DNA of 64,000 nt from Sphingomonadaceae bacterium OTU29LAMAA1 (GCA_024072375.1 CP099617.1:229001-293000), one strand, 5' to 3'; shown: positions 50,052 to 59,001, counted from the stretch's first letter. Translations and numbers: made by a program. Notes: generated by a model not told the origin, from the letters alone.

Positions 50052-51443
50052 ATGTTGGACGATCAGCTATTACCGGCACCGCCGACGCCGCTCGTCCGCA
50101 GCCTTGGCGTCATGGGCGTCCTGTTTCTCACCCTGTCGGTGGCAACGCCTGCGTCGTCCGTATTCGTCATCATCCCCGGCATGTTGCAGGTCGCCGGCAC
50201 CGGCGCGATCTGGGCGATGATCCTTGCCGGGATCGTCTGCGTCGCCACTGCCTTCGTCTATGCCGAACTGTCGAGTGCATGGCCCGTCGCTGGCGGCGAA
50301 TATGTCGCCGTCGCCAAGACGCTGGGACCGCTCGCCGGGTTCGTGATGCTGGGCGTCAACGTCTTCAACAACCTGTTCTTCCCGCCCGTTGCCGGTCTTG
50401 GCATCAGTGCGGTGTTGTCGACGGTTTATCCCGGATTGCCGGAAATTCCTGTCGCGGTAGCGGTGGTCGCCGCGTCGACCCTCGTCGCATTGCTTCAGAT
50501 CCGCATCAATGCCTGGGTCACGGGGCTTTTTCTTCTCGGGGAAGTGTTGGCGCTGCTCGCCGTGATCGTGCTCGGCTGGTCGGATATTGTCCGCCCGTTC
50601 GGTGAATTCCTGTCCGCCCCGGTCATGCCGCAGGCCGCCGCATTGGTGCCCTCGTCACCCGCCGCGATCGGCCTTGCCACCTCGATCGCTATCTTCGCGC
50701 TCAACGGCTACGGCGCCGCAGTCTATTTCGGCGAAGAGATGCGCGAACCGTCCCGCCTCATCGCGCGCGCGATCCTCGCCAGCCTCGTCCTGACCCTGTT
50801 GTTCGAGATCGTGCCGACGGTCGCCGTGCTGATGGGGGCGCCCGACCTGCACACGCTGGTGACCGCCGACGATCCGTTCGGCCTCATCGCGCGGATGCGT
50901 GGCGACGGCTGGCTTGCGGATGCGATCGCGATCGGCGTCGTCATCGCCATCGTCAACGCCATCATCGCCTGTATCCTCGCCTGTTCCCGCTTCTTCTACG
51001 GCACCGCCCGCGACGGCAGCTGGGGCCGACCGCTGGACCGCTGGATGACGCAGATCCATCCCCGCTTCGGCTCGCCGTGGATCGGCACGCTGATCGTCGG
51101 AGGGGTGGGAGTGGCGTGCTGCTTCCTGCCGCTCACCCTGTTGCTGGTGCTCAGCGGCACCGGCCTCGTTGCGATCTACGCCGGCATCGCGGTGGCGGCG
51201 ATCGTCGGACGGCGCAGCGGCACGACCGATCACGCGCGCTATCGCATGCCATGGTATCCGATGGCCCCGGTCATAACCCTCATCGCACTGGCCTATGTCG
51301 TGTGGACGAGCTGGTTCGACCTGGAAGAGGGGCGTCCCGGCCTGATCATGACCGGCGTGCAGATCGTCGGCTCGGCGGCCTATTACTGGTTCGTCCTGCG
51401 CCGCCGCGGCGGCTGGCGCGTTCACGTACCGAACGAAGGTTGA
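50052..51443 (+). CDS. APC superfamily amino acid permease
   Basis: 463 residues with about 12 membrane segments, in the inner membrane. The first helix (GVLFLTLSVATPASSVFVII) has the unwound small-residue stretch of APC transporters, and AELSSAWPVAGGEYVAVAKTLG is the conserved loop after the second helix. FGEEMREPSRLIARAI matches the glutamate-type EEMxxP motif after helix 6. The transported amino acid or amine cannot be told. ATG 50052; it lies just before ppk2 with 14 bases between, so the two may be co-transcribed. Confidence 0.87.
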   Translation: MLDDQLLPAPPTPLVRSLGVMGVLFLTLSVATPASSVFVIIPGMLQVAGTGAIWAMILAGIVCVATAFVYAELSSAWPVAGGEYVAVAKTLGPLAGFVMLGVNVFNNLFFPPVAGLGISAVLSTVYPGLPEIPVAVAVVAASTLVALLQIRINAWVTGLFLLGEVLALLAVIVLGWSDIVRPFGEFLSAPVMPQAAALVPSSPAAIGLATSIAIFALNGYGAAVYFGEEMREPSRLIARAILASLVLTLLFEIVPTVAVLMGAPDLHTLVTADDPFGLIARMRGDGWLADAIAIGVVIAIVNAIIACILACSRFFYGTARDGSWGRPLDRWMTQIHPRFGSPWIGTLIVGGVGVACCFLPLTLLLVLSGTGLVAIYAGIAVAAIVGRRSGTTDHARYRMPWYPMAPVITLIALAYVVWTSWFDLEEGRPGLIMTGVQIVGSAAYYWFVLRRRGGWRVHVPNEG

Positions 51444-51457
51444 AGAGGGGCACGCGC

Positions 51458-52231
51458 GTGATCGATCTGTCGGATTATGAGAAGACCAGACCCTACAAGG
51501 ATCACTACAAGCGCGATCTGGCCGCGTTGCAGGACCGGCTGGAAAGGATCCTCGTCGCCTATATCATTCATGGTCGGCGCGCCGTGATCATGCTGGAAGG
51601 GTGGGACGCCGCGGGGAAGGGCGGCATCATCCAGCGCCTCACCGCCGACTGGGACCCACGCCATTTCGAGGTCTATCCGATCGCCGCCCCCACGGCGGTG
51701 GAAAAATCGCACGATTTCCTTTGGCGATTCCGCACGCGCCTGCCCGAACCGGGCAACGTCACGATCTTCGACCGCAGCTGGTACGGCCGCGTCCTCGTCG
51801 AGCGGGTCGAGGGATATGCGACCGAGGCGGAATGGCGCCACGCCTATGACGAGATCAACGCCTTCGAAGCTGAGACAGTCGAGGGCGGCACTACGCTCGT
51901 CAAGTTGTTCGTCCACGTGTCTCAGGTCGAACAGGACAAGCGCCTGAAGGACCGGCTCGACGACCCGTGGAAGCGGTGGAAGACCGGCCTCGACGATTAC
52001 CGCAACCGGTCACGGCGTCAGGATTATCTCGACGCGATGCACGACATGTTCGCTCGTACCGACACTGGCGGCGCGCCATGGGTGGTGATCAACGGCAACG
52101 ACAAGAAGTCCGCCCGTATCCACGCTTTGACCGCCGTGGCCGACCAGCTGGAAGCGAATGTCGACATGACACCACCGCCGCTGGACCCGGAACTGGAGCG
52201 GGTAGCGAGGGCGGCGTTGGGGCTCGGCTAG
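51458..52231 (+). CDS. ppk2: Polyphosphate kinase 2 family protein
   Basis: Nucleotide kinase that uses polyphosphate as phosphate donor (making GTP/ATP, or acting on NMPs, depending on subclass). 257 residues from GTG 51458 (MIDLSDYEKTRPYKDHYK), with AAGAGGGG ahead. Walker A is EGWDAAGKGG; the Walker B region is IFDRSWYGRVLVERVEG; the lid is DPWKRWKTGLDDYRNRSRR. One catalytic domain, so not the fused two-domain class. A frame open further upstream lies over the permease gene and is not coding. It is a second polyphosphate gene, separate from ppk1-ppx. Confidence 0.93.
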   Translation: MIDLSDYEKTRPYKDHYKRDLAALQDRLERILVAYIIHGRRAVIMLEGWDAAGKGGIIQRLTADWDPRHFEVYPIAAPTAVEKSHDFLWRFRTRLPEPGNVTIFDRSWYGRVLVERVEGYATEAEWRHAYDEINAFEAETVEGGTTLVKLFVHVSQVEQDKRLKDRLDDPWKRWKTGLDDYRNRSRRQDYLDAMHDMFARTDTGGAPWVVINGNDKKSARIHALTAVADQLEANVDMTPPPLDPELERVARAALGLG

Positions 52232-52276
52232 GAACTCCCCGTCACACGGGAACCCGGGGGGGATGCCGAGGTAAGG

Positions 52277-53650
52277 TCAGAAACTCGCCTCGTCATACAC
52301 CCGGCTGAGGTCACCCGCCCAGTCGCCGTTGTACCGATCGAGCAACACCTGCGCCGGCACCTTGCCCGATCGCACGACTTCGCGCAGCGGATCGAGGAAC
52401 CCGGTCTCGTTATCTCCGGCGAAATTGCCGCGCGCCCGCGCCGCCAGCCCGGCGTGCGCGATGTCGAGCACCTGGCCTGCGATATCGCCGAGCCGCCCGC
52501 CACCCGGCAACGGGGCATCCAGCGCCAGCCTCGGCACCGCATCACGCAGCGTCTGGCGATCCTCGATACTCCAGTCCTTCACCAGATCCCACGCGGCATT
52601 CAGCGCGTCGTCGTCGTACAGCAATCCGACCCAGAACGCCGGCAGCGCGCAAATCTTGTTCCACGGCCCACCATCCGCGCCCCGCATCTCGAGGAACGTC
52701 TTCAGACGCACTTCCGGAAAGGCGGTCGACAGATGGTCGTTCCAGTCGTCCAGCGTCGGCTTCTCGCCCGGCAGCACGCTCAATTCGCCACGCAGGAAAT
52801 CGCGGAACGAGAGCCCGGCCGCATCGATGTAGCGCCCATCGCGATAGACGAAGTACATCGGCACATCGAGCATGTAATCGGCGTAGCGTTCGTACCCGAA
52901 GCCTTGCTCGAACACGAACGGCAGCATGCCTGTCCGCGCCGGATCTGTATCCGACCAGATATGGCTGCGATACGACAGGAAGCCGTTCGGCTTGCCCTCC
53001 GTAAAGGGCGAATTGGCGAACAGCGCGGTCGCCATCGGCTGCAGCGCCAGCCCGACGCGAAACTTCTTCGCCATATCCGCTTCCGACGCATAATCCAGAT
53101 TGACCTGGATCGTGCACGTCCGCAGCATCATGTCGAGGCCCATGCTGCCGACGCGCGGCATGTGCCGCAGCATGATCGCGTATCGGCCCTTGGGCATGAT
53201 CGGCAACTCGTCGCGCCGCTTGTCGGGCCACATGCCGAGGCCGAGAAAACCGATGCCCAGCTTCTCTCCCGCCGCCTTCACCTGTTCCAGATGCCGGCCG
53301 GTTTCGGCACAGGTCTGGTGTAAATTCTCCAGCGGCGCGCCGGACAGTTCGAACTGTCCCGCCGGTTCCAGGCTGACGCTGCCGTCCGCGCCGGTCAGCG
53401 CGATCAGGTTTCCTCCTTCCTCAACGGCTTGCCAGCCATATTGCTGAAGCTCGATGAGAAGGTCGCGGATGCCGCCGGCCTCGTCCCAACTCGGTGCGGC
53501 GTGATCGCGGGTGCGATAGACGAATTTCTCGTGCTCCGTTCCGATCCGCCAGCGGTCGCGCGGCTTTTCGCCCCGCGCGAAGCTGGCGATGAGTTGCTCG
53601 CGCGACTCGATGATCGGCGAGTTCTTCACGGTCTCGGTCTTGGTCGTCAT
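52277..53650 (-). CDS. gshA: Glutamate--cysteine ligase, plant/alphaproteobacterial type
   Basis: First step of glutathione synthesis: joins glutamate and cysteine with ATP. 457 residues. The sequence follows the plant-type GCS2 class rather than E. coli GshA: RIGTEHEKFVY (36-45), SLEPAGQFELSGAPL, MLRTCTIQVNLDYA, then LPAFWVGLLYDD near the C-terminus. The two Cys that form a redox switch in plants are not clearly conserved. ATG 53650 (MTTKTETVKN). It is convergent with ppk2 and 46 bases downstream of rsmE in the same direction. Confidence 0.94.
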   Translation of the reverse strand: MTTKTETVKNSPIIESREQLIASFARGEKPRDRWRIGTEHEKFVYRTRDHAAPSWDEAGGIRDLLIELQQYGWQAVEEGGNLIALTGADGSVSLEPAGQFELSGAPLENLHQTCAETGRHLEQVKAAGEKLGIGFLGLGMWPDKRRDELPIMPKGRYAIMLRHMPRVGSMGLDMMLRTCTIQVNLDYASEADMAKKFRVGLALQPMATALFANSPFTEGKPNGFLSYRSHIWSDTDPARTGMLPFVFEQGFGYERYADYMLDVPMYFVYRDGRYIDAAGLSFRDFLRGELSVLPGEKPTLDDWNDHLSTAFPEVRLKTFLEMRGADGGPWNKICALPAFWVGLLYDDDALNAAWDLVKDWSIEDRQTLRDAVPRLALDAPLPGGGRLGDIAGQVLDIAHAGLAARARGNFAGDNETGFLDPLREVVRSGKVPAQVLLDRYNGDWAGDLSRVYDEASF

Positions 53651-53696
53651 GTTCGCGCCCTTACGCGCGGATGAACGGGTACGCCAGCCAGACTTC

Positions 53697-54437
53697 CTAC
53701 CAGTCGCCCGCCGCCGCCATCCACAGCGACACTGCCGCCGCCGCCGCCGTGTCGGCGCGCAGGATGCGGGGTCCCAGACCTACGCCAACCGCCTGAGGAT
53801 GCGCGCGAATCGCCTCGCGCTCGTCCGATGTGAAGCCCCCCTCCGGTCCGATCAGGATCGCTGCGGGGCCGGGGCGCGAACGCATCGCCTTTAGCGCAGG
53901 CACTCCGCCCGTTTCGTCGGCGAAGAATAACGTCCGTCCGGCCGGCCAATCTCTCAGCAATGCCGCCAGCTTCACCGGCTCGGCCAGCGCCGGCAACGCC
54001 GTACGTGCGCACTGTTCCGCTGCTTCGATCATATGGCTGCGCAGCCGATCGAGCTTGGGCCGATCCACTATTGTCCGTTGCGTCAGCACCGGCACCAGCC
54101 GATCGACGCCCAGCTCGCACGCCTTCTCGGCCAACCAGTCGACCCGGCCCTTCTTCAGCGGCGCCGAACATAGCCATAGGTCGGGAACCGGCTCCCGTGC
54201 GCGCAAACATGTCGACACGTCGACGTTAAGATCGCGCTTGCCGACCTGAGCCGCAATGGCCAGCCATTCGCCCGTCTGGTCGTCGAACAACTTCAACGGA
54301 TCGCCCGGCGCCATGCGCATTACGGACACCAAATAATGCGCTGCCGGCCCATCGATGCGCAGCGGCCCGGCCTCCAGCCGCTGATCGACGAACAGGCGCG
54401 GGGTCGACTGCGGCGGCCATGCAGGGGTTGCGGTCAT
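53697..54437 (-). CDS. rsmE: 16S rRNA (uracil-1498-N3) methyltransferase
   Basis: Methylates U1498 of 16S rRNA. 246 residues, SPOUT fold. N-terminal PUA-like domain with RIDGPAAHYLVSVMRMAPGDPLKLFDD; C-terminal knot motifs ILIGPEGGFTSDEREA and VGLGPRILRADTAAAAA, which are the RsmE signatures. The ATG at 54437 overlaps the stop of the small membrane-protein gene before it as ATGA. Long frames running upstream of this start carry no homology. Confidence 0.94.
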   Translation of the reverse strand: MTATPAWPPQSTPRLFVDQRLEAGPLRIDGPAAHYLVSVMRMAPGDPLKLFDDQTGEWLAIAAQVGKRDLNVDVSTCLRAREPVPDLWLCSAPLKKGRVDWLAEKACELGVDRLVPVLTQRTIVDRPKLDRLRSHMIEAAEQCARTALPALAEPVKLAALLRDWPAGRTLFFADETGGVPALKAMRSRPGPAAILIGPEGGFTSDEREAIRAHPQAVGVGLGPRILRADTAAAAAVSLWMAAAGDW

Positions 54438-54628
54438 GGGCGCTCTCCGCGCTTCGCCTGCCGATCGCGTTGCCGCACCCATAGCTTCCGTGCGATGATC
54501 CACACCAGCAACGCCGCCATCGCGACCCCGACCACGGCGAATGTAACGACCCCCGCCACGCGCAAGATCGCCCAGAATAGCGCCTCCACGAAACGCCCGA
54601 CGGCCACCGATAATCCGATCATCGTCAT
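54434..54628 (-). CDS. Small membrane protein coupled to rsmE
   Basis: 64 residues. A hydrophobic stretch from about 5 to 46 holds one long or two short membrane segments; the C-terminus is strongly basic (ARKLWVRQRDRQAKRGERP), which by the positive-inside rule would face the cytoplasm. Its stop overlaps the ATG of rsmE by four bases. No family recognised. Coding status rests on the coupling and composition. It is divergent from ubiA. Confidence 0.6.
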   Translation of the reverse strand: MTMIGLSVAVGRFVEALFWAILRVAGVVTFAVVGVAMAALLVWIIARKLWVRQRDRQAKRGERP

Positions 54629-54712
54629 CCGATTGCCGCAACATCGCGGCGATAGCGAGGCAATTTCCGATCCTCCTTGCCGTCATGGCCACGAACACGC
54701 CAAAGACGGACG

Positions 54713-55639
54713 ATGCTAGCCGAACCCCGTTCCGACCAGATCGTCCCCGACAGCGAACATCGTGGCCTCGTCGGGCGTCTGCCGCCACTACCGCGCGGCC
54801 TCGCGTTGCTCGCCCGGCTCGATCGTCCGATCGGTTGGTGGCTGCTGTTCTGGCCAGGCGCCTGGGCGGTGGCCCTTGCTGGTGGTGCGGTCTCGCACTG
54901 GCCGTTGATCTGCTGGATTCTCATCGGCAGCATCGCGATGCGCGGGGCTGGCTGCGTCTACAACGACATCGTCGATCGCGATCTGGACGGGCAGGTCGCC
55001 CGCACGCGTGCGCGGCCAATCCCAAGCGGCCTGATATCCGTCAAACTCGCTTGGGTCTGGCTGCTCCTGCTCTGCCTCGCCGGCTTGGTCGTGCTGCTGC
55101 AACTGCGGGCCATTGCCGCGATTGTCGCGGTCGCGAGCCTTGCCCCCGTCGCTGTCTATCCCTTCATGAAGCGGATCACCTGGTGGCCGCAGGCGTGGCT
55201 GGGCCTCGTCTTCTCCTGGGCGGCGCTGGTCGGGTGGAGCGAGGTCGCAGGCGATCTCTCCCTGCCGATGTGGCTGCTGTACGCCGGCTGCGTGGCATGG
55301 GTGATCGGATATGACACCATCTACGCGCTGCAAGATCGCGAGGACGACGCCATGATCGGCGTGCGCTCCTCCGCATTACGGATGGGCTCGCACGTCAAAG
55401 GCGGCACTGCCGCGTTTTATGCGATTGCGATCGCATTCTGGGGCGTCGCCATCTGGCAGGTCCGGCCTGACGCGCTGGCTGTACTGGCCCTGCTGCCGGT
55501 CGGTGCCCAGCTGATCTGGCAAGTCGCGACGCTGATACCCAATGATGGCGACAACGCCCTCGCGCGCTTCCGCAGCAACCGCTTCGCCGGCCTGCTGATG
55601 TTCCTTGCCTGCGCCGTCGTGGGTTTGTCGGCAGGGTGA
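54713..55639 (+). CDS. ubiA: 4-hydroxybenzoate polyprenyltransferase
   Basis: Attaches the polyprenyl chain to 4-hydroxybenzoate in ubiquinone synthesis, in the inner membrane. 308 residues and about eight membrane segments. The two Asp-rich prenyl-diphosphate/Mg2+ motifs are NDIVDRDLDGQVARTRARP (about 95-113) and DTIYALQDREDDAM. The start ATG 54713 (MLAEPRSDQ) is chosen over a TTG 36 bases upstream. This gene supplies ubiquinone, the electron donor for the cyo oxidase elsewhere in the window. Confidence 0.94.
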   Translation: MLAEPRSDQIVPDSEHRGLVGRLPPLPRGLALLARLDRPIGWWLLFWPGAWAVALAGGAVSHWPLICWILIGSIAMRGAGCVYNDIVDRDLDGQVARTRARPIPSGLISVKLAWVWLLLLCLAGLVVLLQLRAIAAIVAVASLAPVAVYPFMKRITWWPQAWLGLVFSWAALVGWSEVAGDLSLPMWLLYAGCVAWVIGYDTIYALQDREDDAMIGVRSSALRMGSHVKGGTAAFYAIAIAFWGVAIWQVRPDALAVLALLPVGAQLIWQVATLIPNDGDNALARFRSNRFAGLLMFLACAVVGLSAG

Positions 55640-55664
55640 GGATCGCCGTGGTGGACGCAGGCGC

Positions 55665-55690
55665 CGCCCTCCGGATGGGTCCGGACGGCG
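55665..55690 (+). terminator. Hairpin downstream of ubiA
   Basis: An 11-bp stem with one mismatch (55665-55675 with 55680-55690) and the loop TGGG, 26 bases after the ubiA stop. No T-run follows, so at best a weak terminator. It lies in the 119-bp gap before the TldD/PmbA gene. Confidence 0.35.
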
Positions 55691-55758
55691 TTCGCAAGAC
55701 CATGAAGGCGGCGCGCAGCCTCTAGCATCGCGTCCCCCATATCCCTAAGTCCGCAACC

Positions 55759-57108
55759 ATGCTGACACCTGATCAGGCGCGCGATCGCGCAGCCGATATC
55801 GTAGCCCTTGCCGCACGCGCCGGAGCGGATGCCGCCGACGCGGTCTTTGCCGCCGATGCATCGATTGATCTTTCAGTCCGCCTCGGCGCGCTGGAGGATG
55901 TCGGACGGTCGGAAAGCGAAGAACTCGGGCTGCGTGTTTTCGTCGGCCGGCGTTCCGCCAGCGTTTCGACCTCCGATCTTTCTGATGACGCCGTTTCGGC
56001 CCTGGTCGAGCGGGCCGTTGCGATGGCGCGCGAAGCGCCCGAAGACAAATGGTCCGGCCTTGCCCCGCAGGATCGTCTGATGAACGGCGCGCCGCCGCTG
56101 CTCGATCTCGATGACGGTGGCACGCTGACCCCCGCCGAACTGCGCGAGTTGGCGCTGGAGGCAGAAGACACCGCCCGCGCCGTGCCCGGCGTGACCAATA
56201 GCGAGGGTGGTGGCGCCAGCGCATCCCGGTCGATTTGGGCGCTGGCGACCAGCCACGGGTTTGCCGGAGCCTATGCCGCTACCGCCTACAGCCTGTCGGC
56301 AAGCGTGCTGGCTGGCGACGCGGCGAATGGCATGGAGCGCGATTACGCGCACCACGCCGCCCGCAAGCGCGCGCATCTTGAATCGGCTGCCGATATCGGT
56401 CGTCGCGCCGGCGAGCGTGCGGTGGCGCGGATCAATCCGGGCCGGATCGCCAGCGGACCGATGCCGGTCGTGCTCGATCCGCGTGTCGGTTCGTCGTTGC
56501 TCGGCCACCTCACCGGCTCCATTTCCGGGCAGGCGATCGCACGCAAGACCAGCTTCCTGCTCAACGCACTGGGTACTCAGGTGTTCGCGGACGGCGTCAC
56601 CGTGCGAGACGATCCGCACCGGCCCCATGGCCTGCGGTCACGTCCCTTCGACGGCGAGGGCCTGTCGGTGTCTCCGGTGGCGCTGATCGAGAATGGGATG
56701 CTGGAGAGCTGGTTGCTGGACAGCGGTTCGGCACGGCAGCTGGGCCTAGAGCCGACCGGCCACGCCGCTCGCGGCGTCGGTGGATCGCCCGGCGTTTCGC
56801 CCAGCAATCTCTACATGGAGGCAGGCGACGTGCCGGTCGCCACCTTGATCGCCGATATTGCCGATGGCGTGTACGTCACCGAACTGATCGGGCAGGGCGT
56901 CAACGGCGTCACCGGCGACTATAGCCGCGGCGCAGCGGGCTTCCGCATCGTCGGTGGACAGATCGCCGACCCGGTTGCCGAGTTCACGATCGCAGGCAAT
57001 CTGAAGGACATGTTCCGCGCTCTGACACCAGCCAACGATCTCGAATTCCGGTATGGCACCAACGTGCCGACGTTGCGCATCGATGGCATGACCGTCGCGG
57101 GTGGCTGA
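55759..57108 (+). CDS. TldD/PmbA family protein (TldE/PmbA-like subunit)
   Basis: 449 residues. TldD and TldE (PmbA) form a complex that cuts modified peptides such as microcin B17 precursor and degrades CcdA. The sequence begins with the family N-domain (ADIVALAARAGADAADAVF) and ends with the C-domain hallmarks GHAARGVGGSPGVSPSNLYM, ELIGQGVNGVTGDYSRGAAG and FTIAGNLKDMFRAL. The HExxxH zinc site of TldD is absent, so it is the non-catalytic TldE/PmbA partner. tldD is not in the window. Ends overlapping the next gene by eight bases. Confidence 0.9.
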   Translation: MLTPDQARDRAADIVALAARAGADAADAVFAADASIDLSVRLGALEDVGRSESEELGLRVFVGRRSASVSTSDLSDDAVSALVERAVAMAREAPEDKWSGLAPQDRLMNGAPPLLDLDDGGTLTPAELRELALEAEDTARAVPGVTNSEGGGASASRSIWALATSHGFAGAYAATAYSLSASVLAGDAANGMERDYAHHAARKRAHLESAADIGRRAGERAVARINPGRIASGPMPVVLDPRVGSSLLGHLTGSISGQAIARKTSFLLNALGTQVFADGVTVRDDPHRPHGLRSRPFDGEGLSVSPVALIENGMLESWLLDSGSARQLGLEPTGHAARGVGGSPGVSPSNLYMEAGDVPVATLIADIADGVYVTELIGQGVNGVTGDYSRGAAGFRIVGGQIADPVAEFTIAGNLKDMFRALTPANDLEFRYGTNVPTLRIDGMTVAGG

Positions 57109-57889
57109 TCCCCGCGCCGATCTGACGGCCGCCGTCGCTCAGGTCGCGCATGAGGCGGGACAGATGGCGCTCGCTCGCTGGCGAACGGATTTCTCGCGCT
57201 GGGAAAAGACGCCGGGCAGTCCGGTGTGCGAAGTCGATCTGGATGTCGACCGGATGCTGCGCGCACGGTTGGCGGGCTTGCTGCCGGCCGCAGGCTGGCT
57301 GTCCGAGGAGACGGTCGACAGTCCGGATCGGCTGGCGCAGGCGCAGGTCTGGGTGGTCGATCCGATCGACGGTACGCGCGATTATATCCGCGGGAGGAAA
57401 GGCTGGGCGGTGTCGATCGCTCTCGTGGAGGACGGTCGGGCTACCATTGGCGTGCTCGACGCGCCCGCGCGGGGGGAACGATGGAGCGCTGCAGTCGGGC
57501 AGGGGGCCTGGCGGAATGGCGTCCGCTTGCGGGCTGGCAATCGTATCGAGCTAAACGGCGCGCGTGTTCCGACGGATGCCCTACCGAAGGTCGACCGACA
57601 TCTGGTGATGGTCCACAAGCCGAATTCCATTGCCCTGCGCATGGCAATGGTCGCCGCCGACGAGGCTGATCTCGTCGCCACGCTCCGTTGGGGGAACGAA
57701 TGGGACATCGCCGGCGCTGCGGTGATCGCGAGCGAGGCCGGGGCTGGCGTCAGCGATGCGACCGGCGCCTCGCTGCGCTACAACAAACCCAATCCTACCG
57801 CATTCGGCGTCATGGTCGCCGCGCCGGGCATTCACGATGCCGCCGTAGACTGGCTACGGGATCGCGCGTCGGCGATACTCATGAGATAG
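57101..57889 (+). CDS. Inositol monophosphatase family phosphatase (CysQ-like)
   Basis: Mg2+-dependent phosphatase fold, 262 residues from GTG 57101 (MADPRADLTA), overlapping the TldE-like gene. Metal ligands: Glu69/Glu70 in LSEETVDS, Asp87 and Asp90 in VVDPIDGTRDYIRG, and the late Asp in WDIAGAAVIASEAGA. The family includes inositol-1-phosphatase, fructose-1,6-bisphosphatase and 3'(2'),5'-bisphosphate nucleotidase; the compact form and TRDYIRG are nearer to CysQ, but this is not decisive. Confidence 0.9.
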   Translation: MADPRADLTAAVAQVAHEAGQMALARWRTDFSRWEKTPGSPVCEVDLDVDRMLRARLAGLLPAAGWLSEETVDSPDRLAQAQVWVVDPIDGTRDYIRGRKGWAVSIALVEDGRATIGVLDAPARGERWSAAVGQGAWRNGVRLRAGNRIELNGARVPTDALPKVDRHLVMVHKPNSIALRMAMVAADEADLVATLRWGNEWDIAGAAVIASEAGAGVSDATGASLRYNKPNPTAFGVMVAAPGIHDAAVDWLRDRASAILMR

Positions 57890-57933
57890 CTGACGTGAAG
57901 CGCCTCTAATCCCGACGTTTTCTTCAGATCGCA

Positions 57934-57959
57934 GGAACGCAATTTGTGTTCGTAACGTT
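57934..57959 (+). promoter_or_regulatory. EcfG-type general-stress promoter
   Basis: GGAAC at 57934-57938, a 17-base spacer, then CGTT at 57956-57959: an exact match to the alphaproteobacterial EcfG consensus GGAAC-N16/17-CGTT. It is 53 bases before the ATG of a 48-residue membrane peptide, with the T-rich TTTGTTTCC right after the -10. Confidence 0.75.
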
Positions 57960-58012
57960 TTGTTTCCAGTGGCGGCCGTGTCGGTCGCCGTCACCGGAAG
58001 GGATGATTTCCG

Positions 58013-58159
58013 ATGCTGTGGACGATCGCCGTGATCCTGCTGATCCTCTGGCTGCTGGGCGTGTCCCTCAATATCGCTGGCGGGTTGATTCACATCCTGC
58101 TGGTGATTGCGATCATCGTCGGCCTTATCCAGCTCTTCACCGGGCGACGCGCCTTGTAG
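58013..58159 (+). CDS. 48-residue membrane peptide (Lmo0937-like)
   Basis: ATG 58013 to TAG 58157-58159. The peptide starts MLWTIAVILLILWLLGVSLN, passes a short GG turn and a second hydrophobic stretch (HILLVIAIIVGLIQLF) and ends TGRRAL, so it is two short membrane segments with a basic tail. It fits the Lmo0937 family of tiny membrane proteins, which are common in stress regulons of alphaproteobacteria. AAGGGATG upstream offers a Shine-Dalgarno. An exact EcfG-type promoter lies 53 bases ahead. It is too short for most ORF cut-offs and easily missed. Role unknown; envelope stress protection is a guess. Confidence 0.8.
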   Translation: MLWTIAVILLILWLLGVSLNIAGGLIHILLVIAIIVGLIQLFTGRRAL

Positions 58160-58168
58160 CGGAAGAGC

Positions 58169-58192
58169 GGGCGGTCCATCGTCGGACCGCCC
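58169..58192. terminator. Two-way hairpin between stress peptide and LytTR genes
   Basis: A perfect 9-bp stem, GGGCGGTCC (58169-58177) with GGACCGCCC (58184-58192), around the loop ATCGTC. It lies 9 bases after the small-peptide stop and 5 before the convergent regulator stop. Weak T-content after the stem, but its symmetrical place suggests a shared terminator. Confidence 0.6.
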
Positions 58193-58197
58193 CGTCA

Positions 58198-59001
58198 TTA
58201 GTGGACGAAACGCGCCACGACGTCGCGATAACTGCGGCTGACCTTAACGCTCGCGCCCGAGTCGAGCACCAGGAAGCACTCGCCATTCGTGTGCGGCTTC
58301 ACCTGCTTGACGAGATCCAGGTTGACGATGGTTGACCGGTGAACGCGCTGGAAACGTCGGGGGTCGAGACGCTTCTCCAGATCCTTCATCGTCTCCCGCA
58401 GGATCAGTGTGTTGTCCCCGGTGTAGATGCACATGTAATCGCCGGCCGCGTCGATCCGCTCGATCGTGTCGACGTCGACGCGAAAAATCTGGCCACGATC
58501 CTTGATGTTGATGAGCTTCTCGAAGCGATTCGCGCTGACCGCATCGCCGCCGCCGTCCGCCATGTCCGCCGCCGCTTCAGGCGCATGCTCGGCGAGAACC
58601 TCCTTCAGCTTCTCGACCTCTTCGACGCCGCGTTTTTCGCTCAGCCGCTGCCGCACGCGTTCGATCGTATCGGCAAGACGGGACTCTTCGACCGGCTTCA
58701 TCAAATAATCGACCGCCTGCGCCTCGAACGCCCGCAGCGCGTGATCCGAATAGGCGGTGACGAAGACGAACAGCGGCGGCTCCACCTCCATCAAGCCTTG
58801 CACGACAGAAAAGCCGTCGAAGCCCGGCATCTGGATATCGAGGAAGACGAGGTCGGGCTTATGCGTCTTGATTGCCCGGATCGCCTCGCGGCCGTTGGAG
58901 CATTTTTCGATGATCTCGATATCATCATGCGCTTGAAGCCTTAGCTCCAGCCCCTGGATCGCGAGTGGTTCGTCGTCCACCAGGATGGTTCTGATCGTCA
59001 T
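58198..59001 (-). CDS. LytTR family response regulator
   Basis: 267 residues. N-terminal receiver domain with the acidic pair in LVDDEP, the phosphoacceptor Asp55 in LVFLDIQMPG, Thr in FVTAYSDHAL and Lys in YLMKPVEES. A helical charged linker (about 112-160) leads to a LytTR DNA-binding domain (about 163-267: IFRVDVDTIERIDAAGDYMC, then RRFQRVHRSTIVNLD). Such regulators bind direct repeats upstream of target genes. The start overlaps the kinase stop as ATGA, so kinase and regulator form one unit. Confidence 0.95.
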   Translation of the reverse strand: MTIRTILVDDEPLAIQGLELRLQAHDDIEIIEKCSNGREAIRAIKTHKPDLVFLDIQMPGFDGFSVVQGLMEVEPPLFVFVTAYSDHALRAFEAQAVDYLMKPVEESRLADTIERVRQRLSEKRGVEEVEKLKEVLAEHAPEAAADMADGGGDAVSANRFEKLINIKDRGQIFRVDVDTIERIDAAGDYMCIYTGDNTLILRETMKDLEKRLDPRRFQRVHRSTIVNLDLVKQVKPHTNGECFLVLDSGASVKVSRSYRDVVARFVH

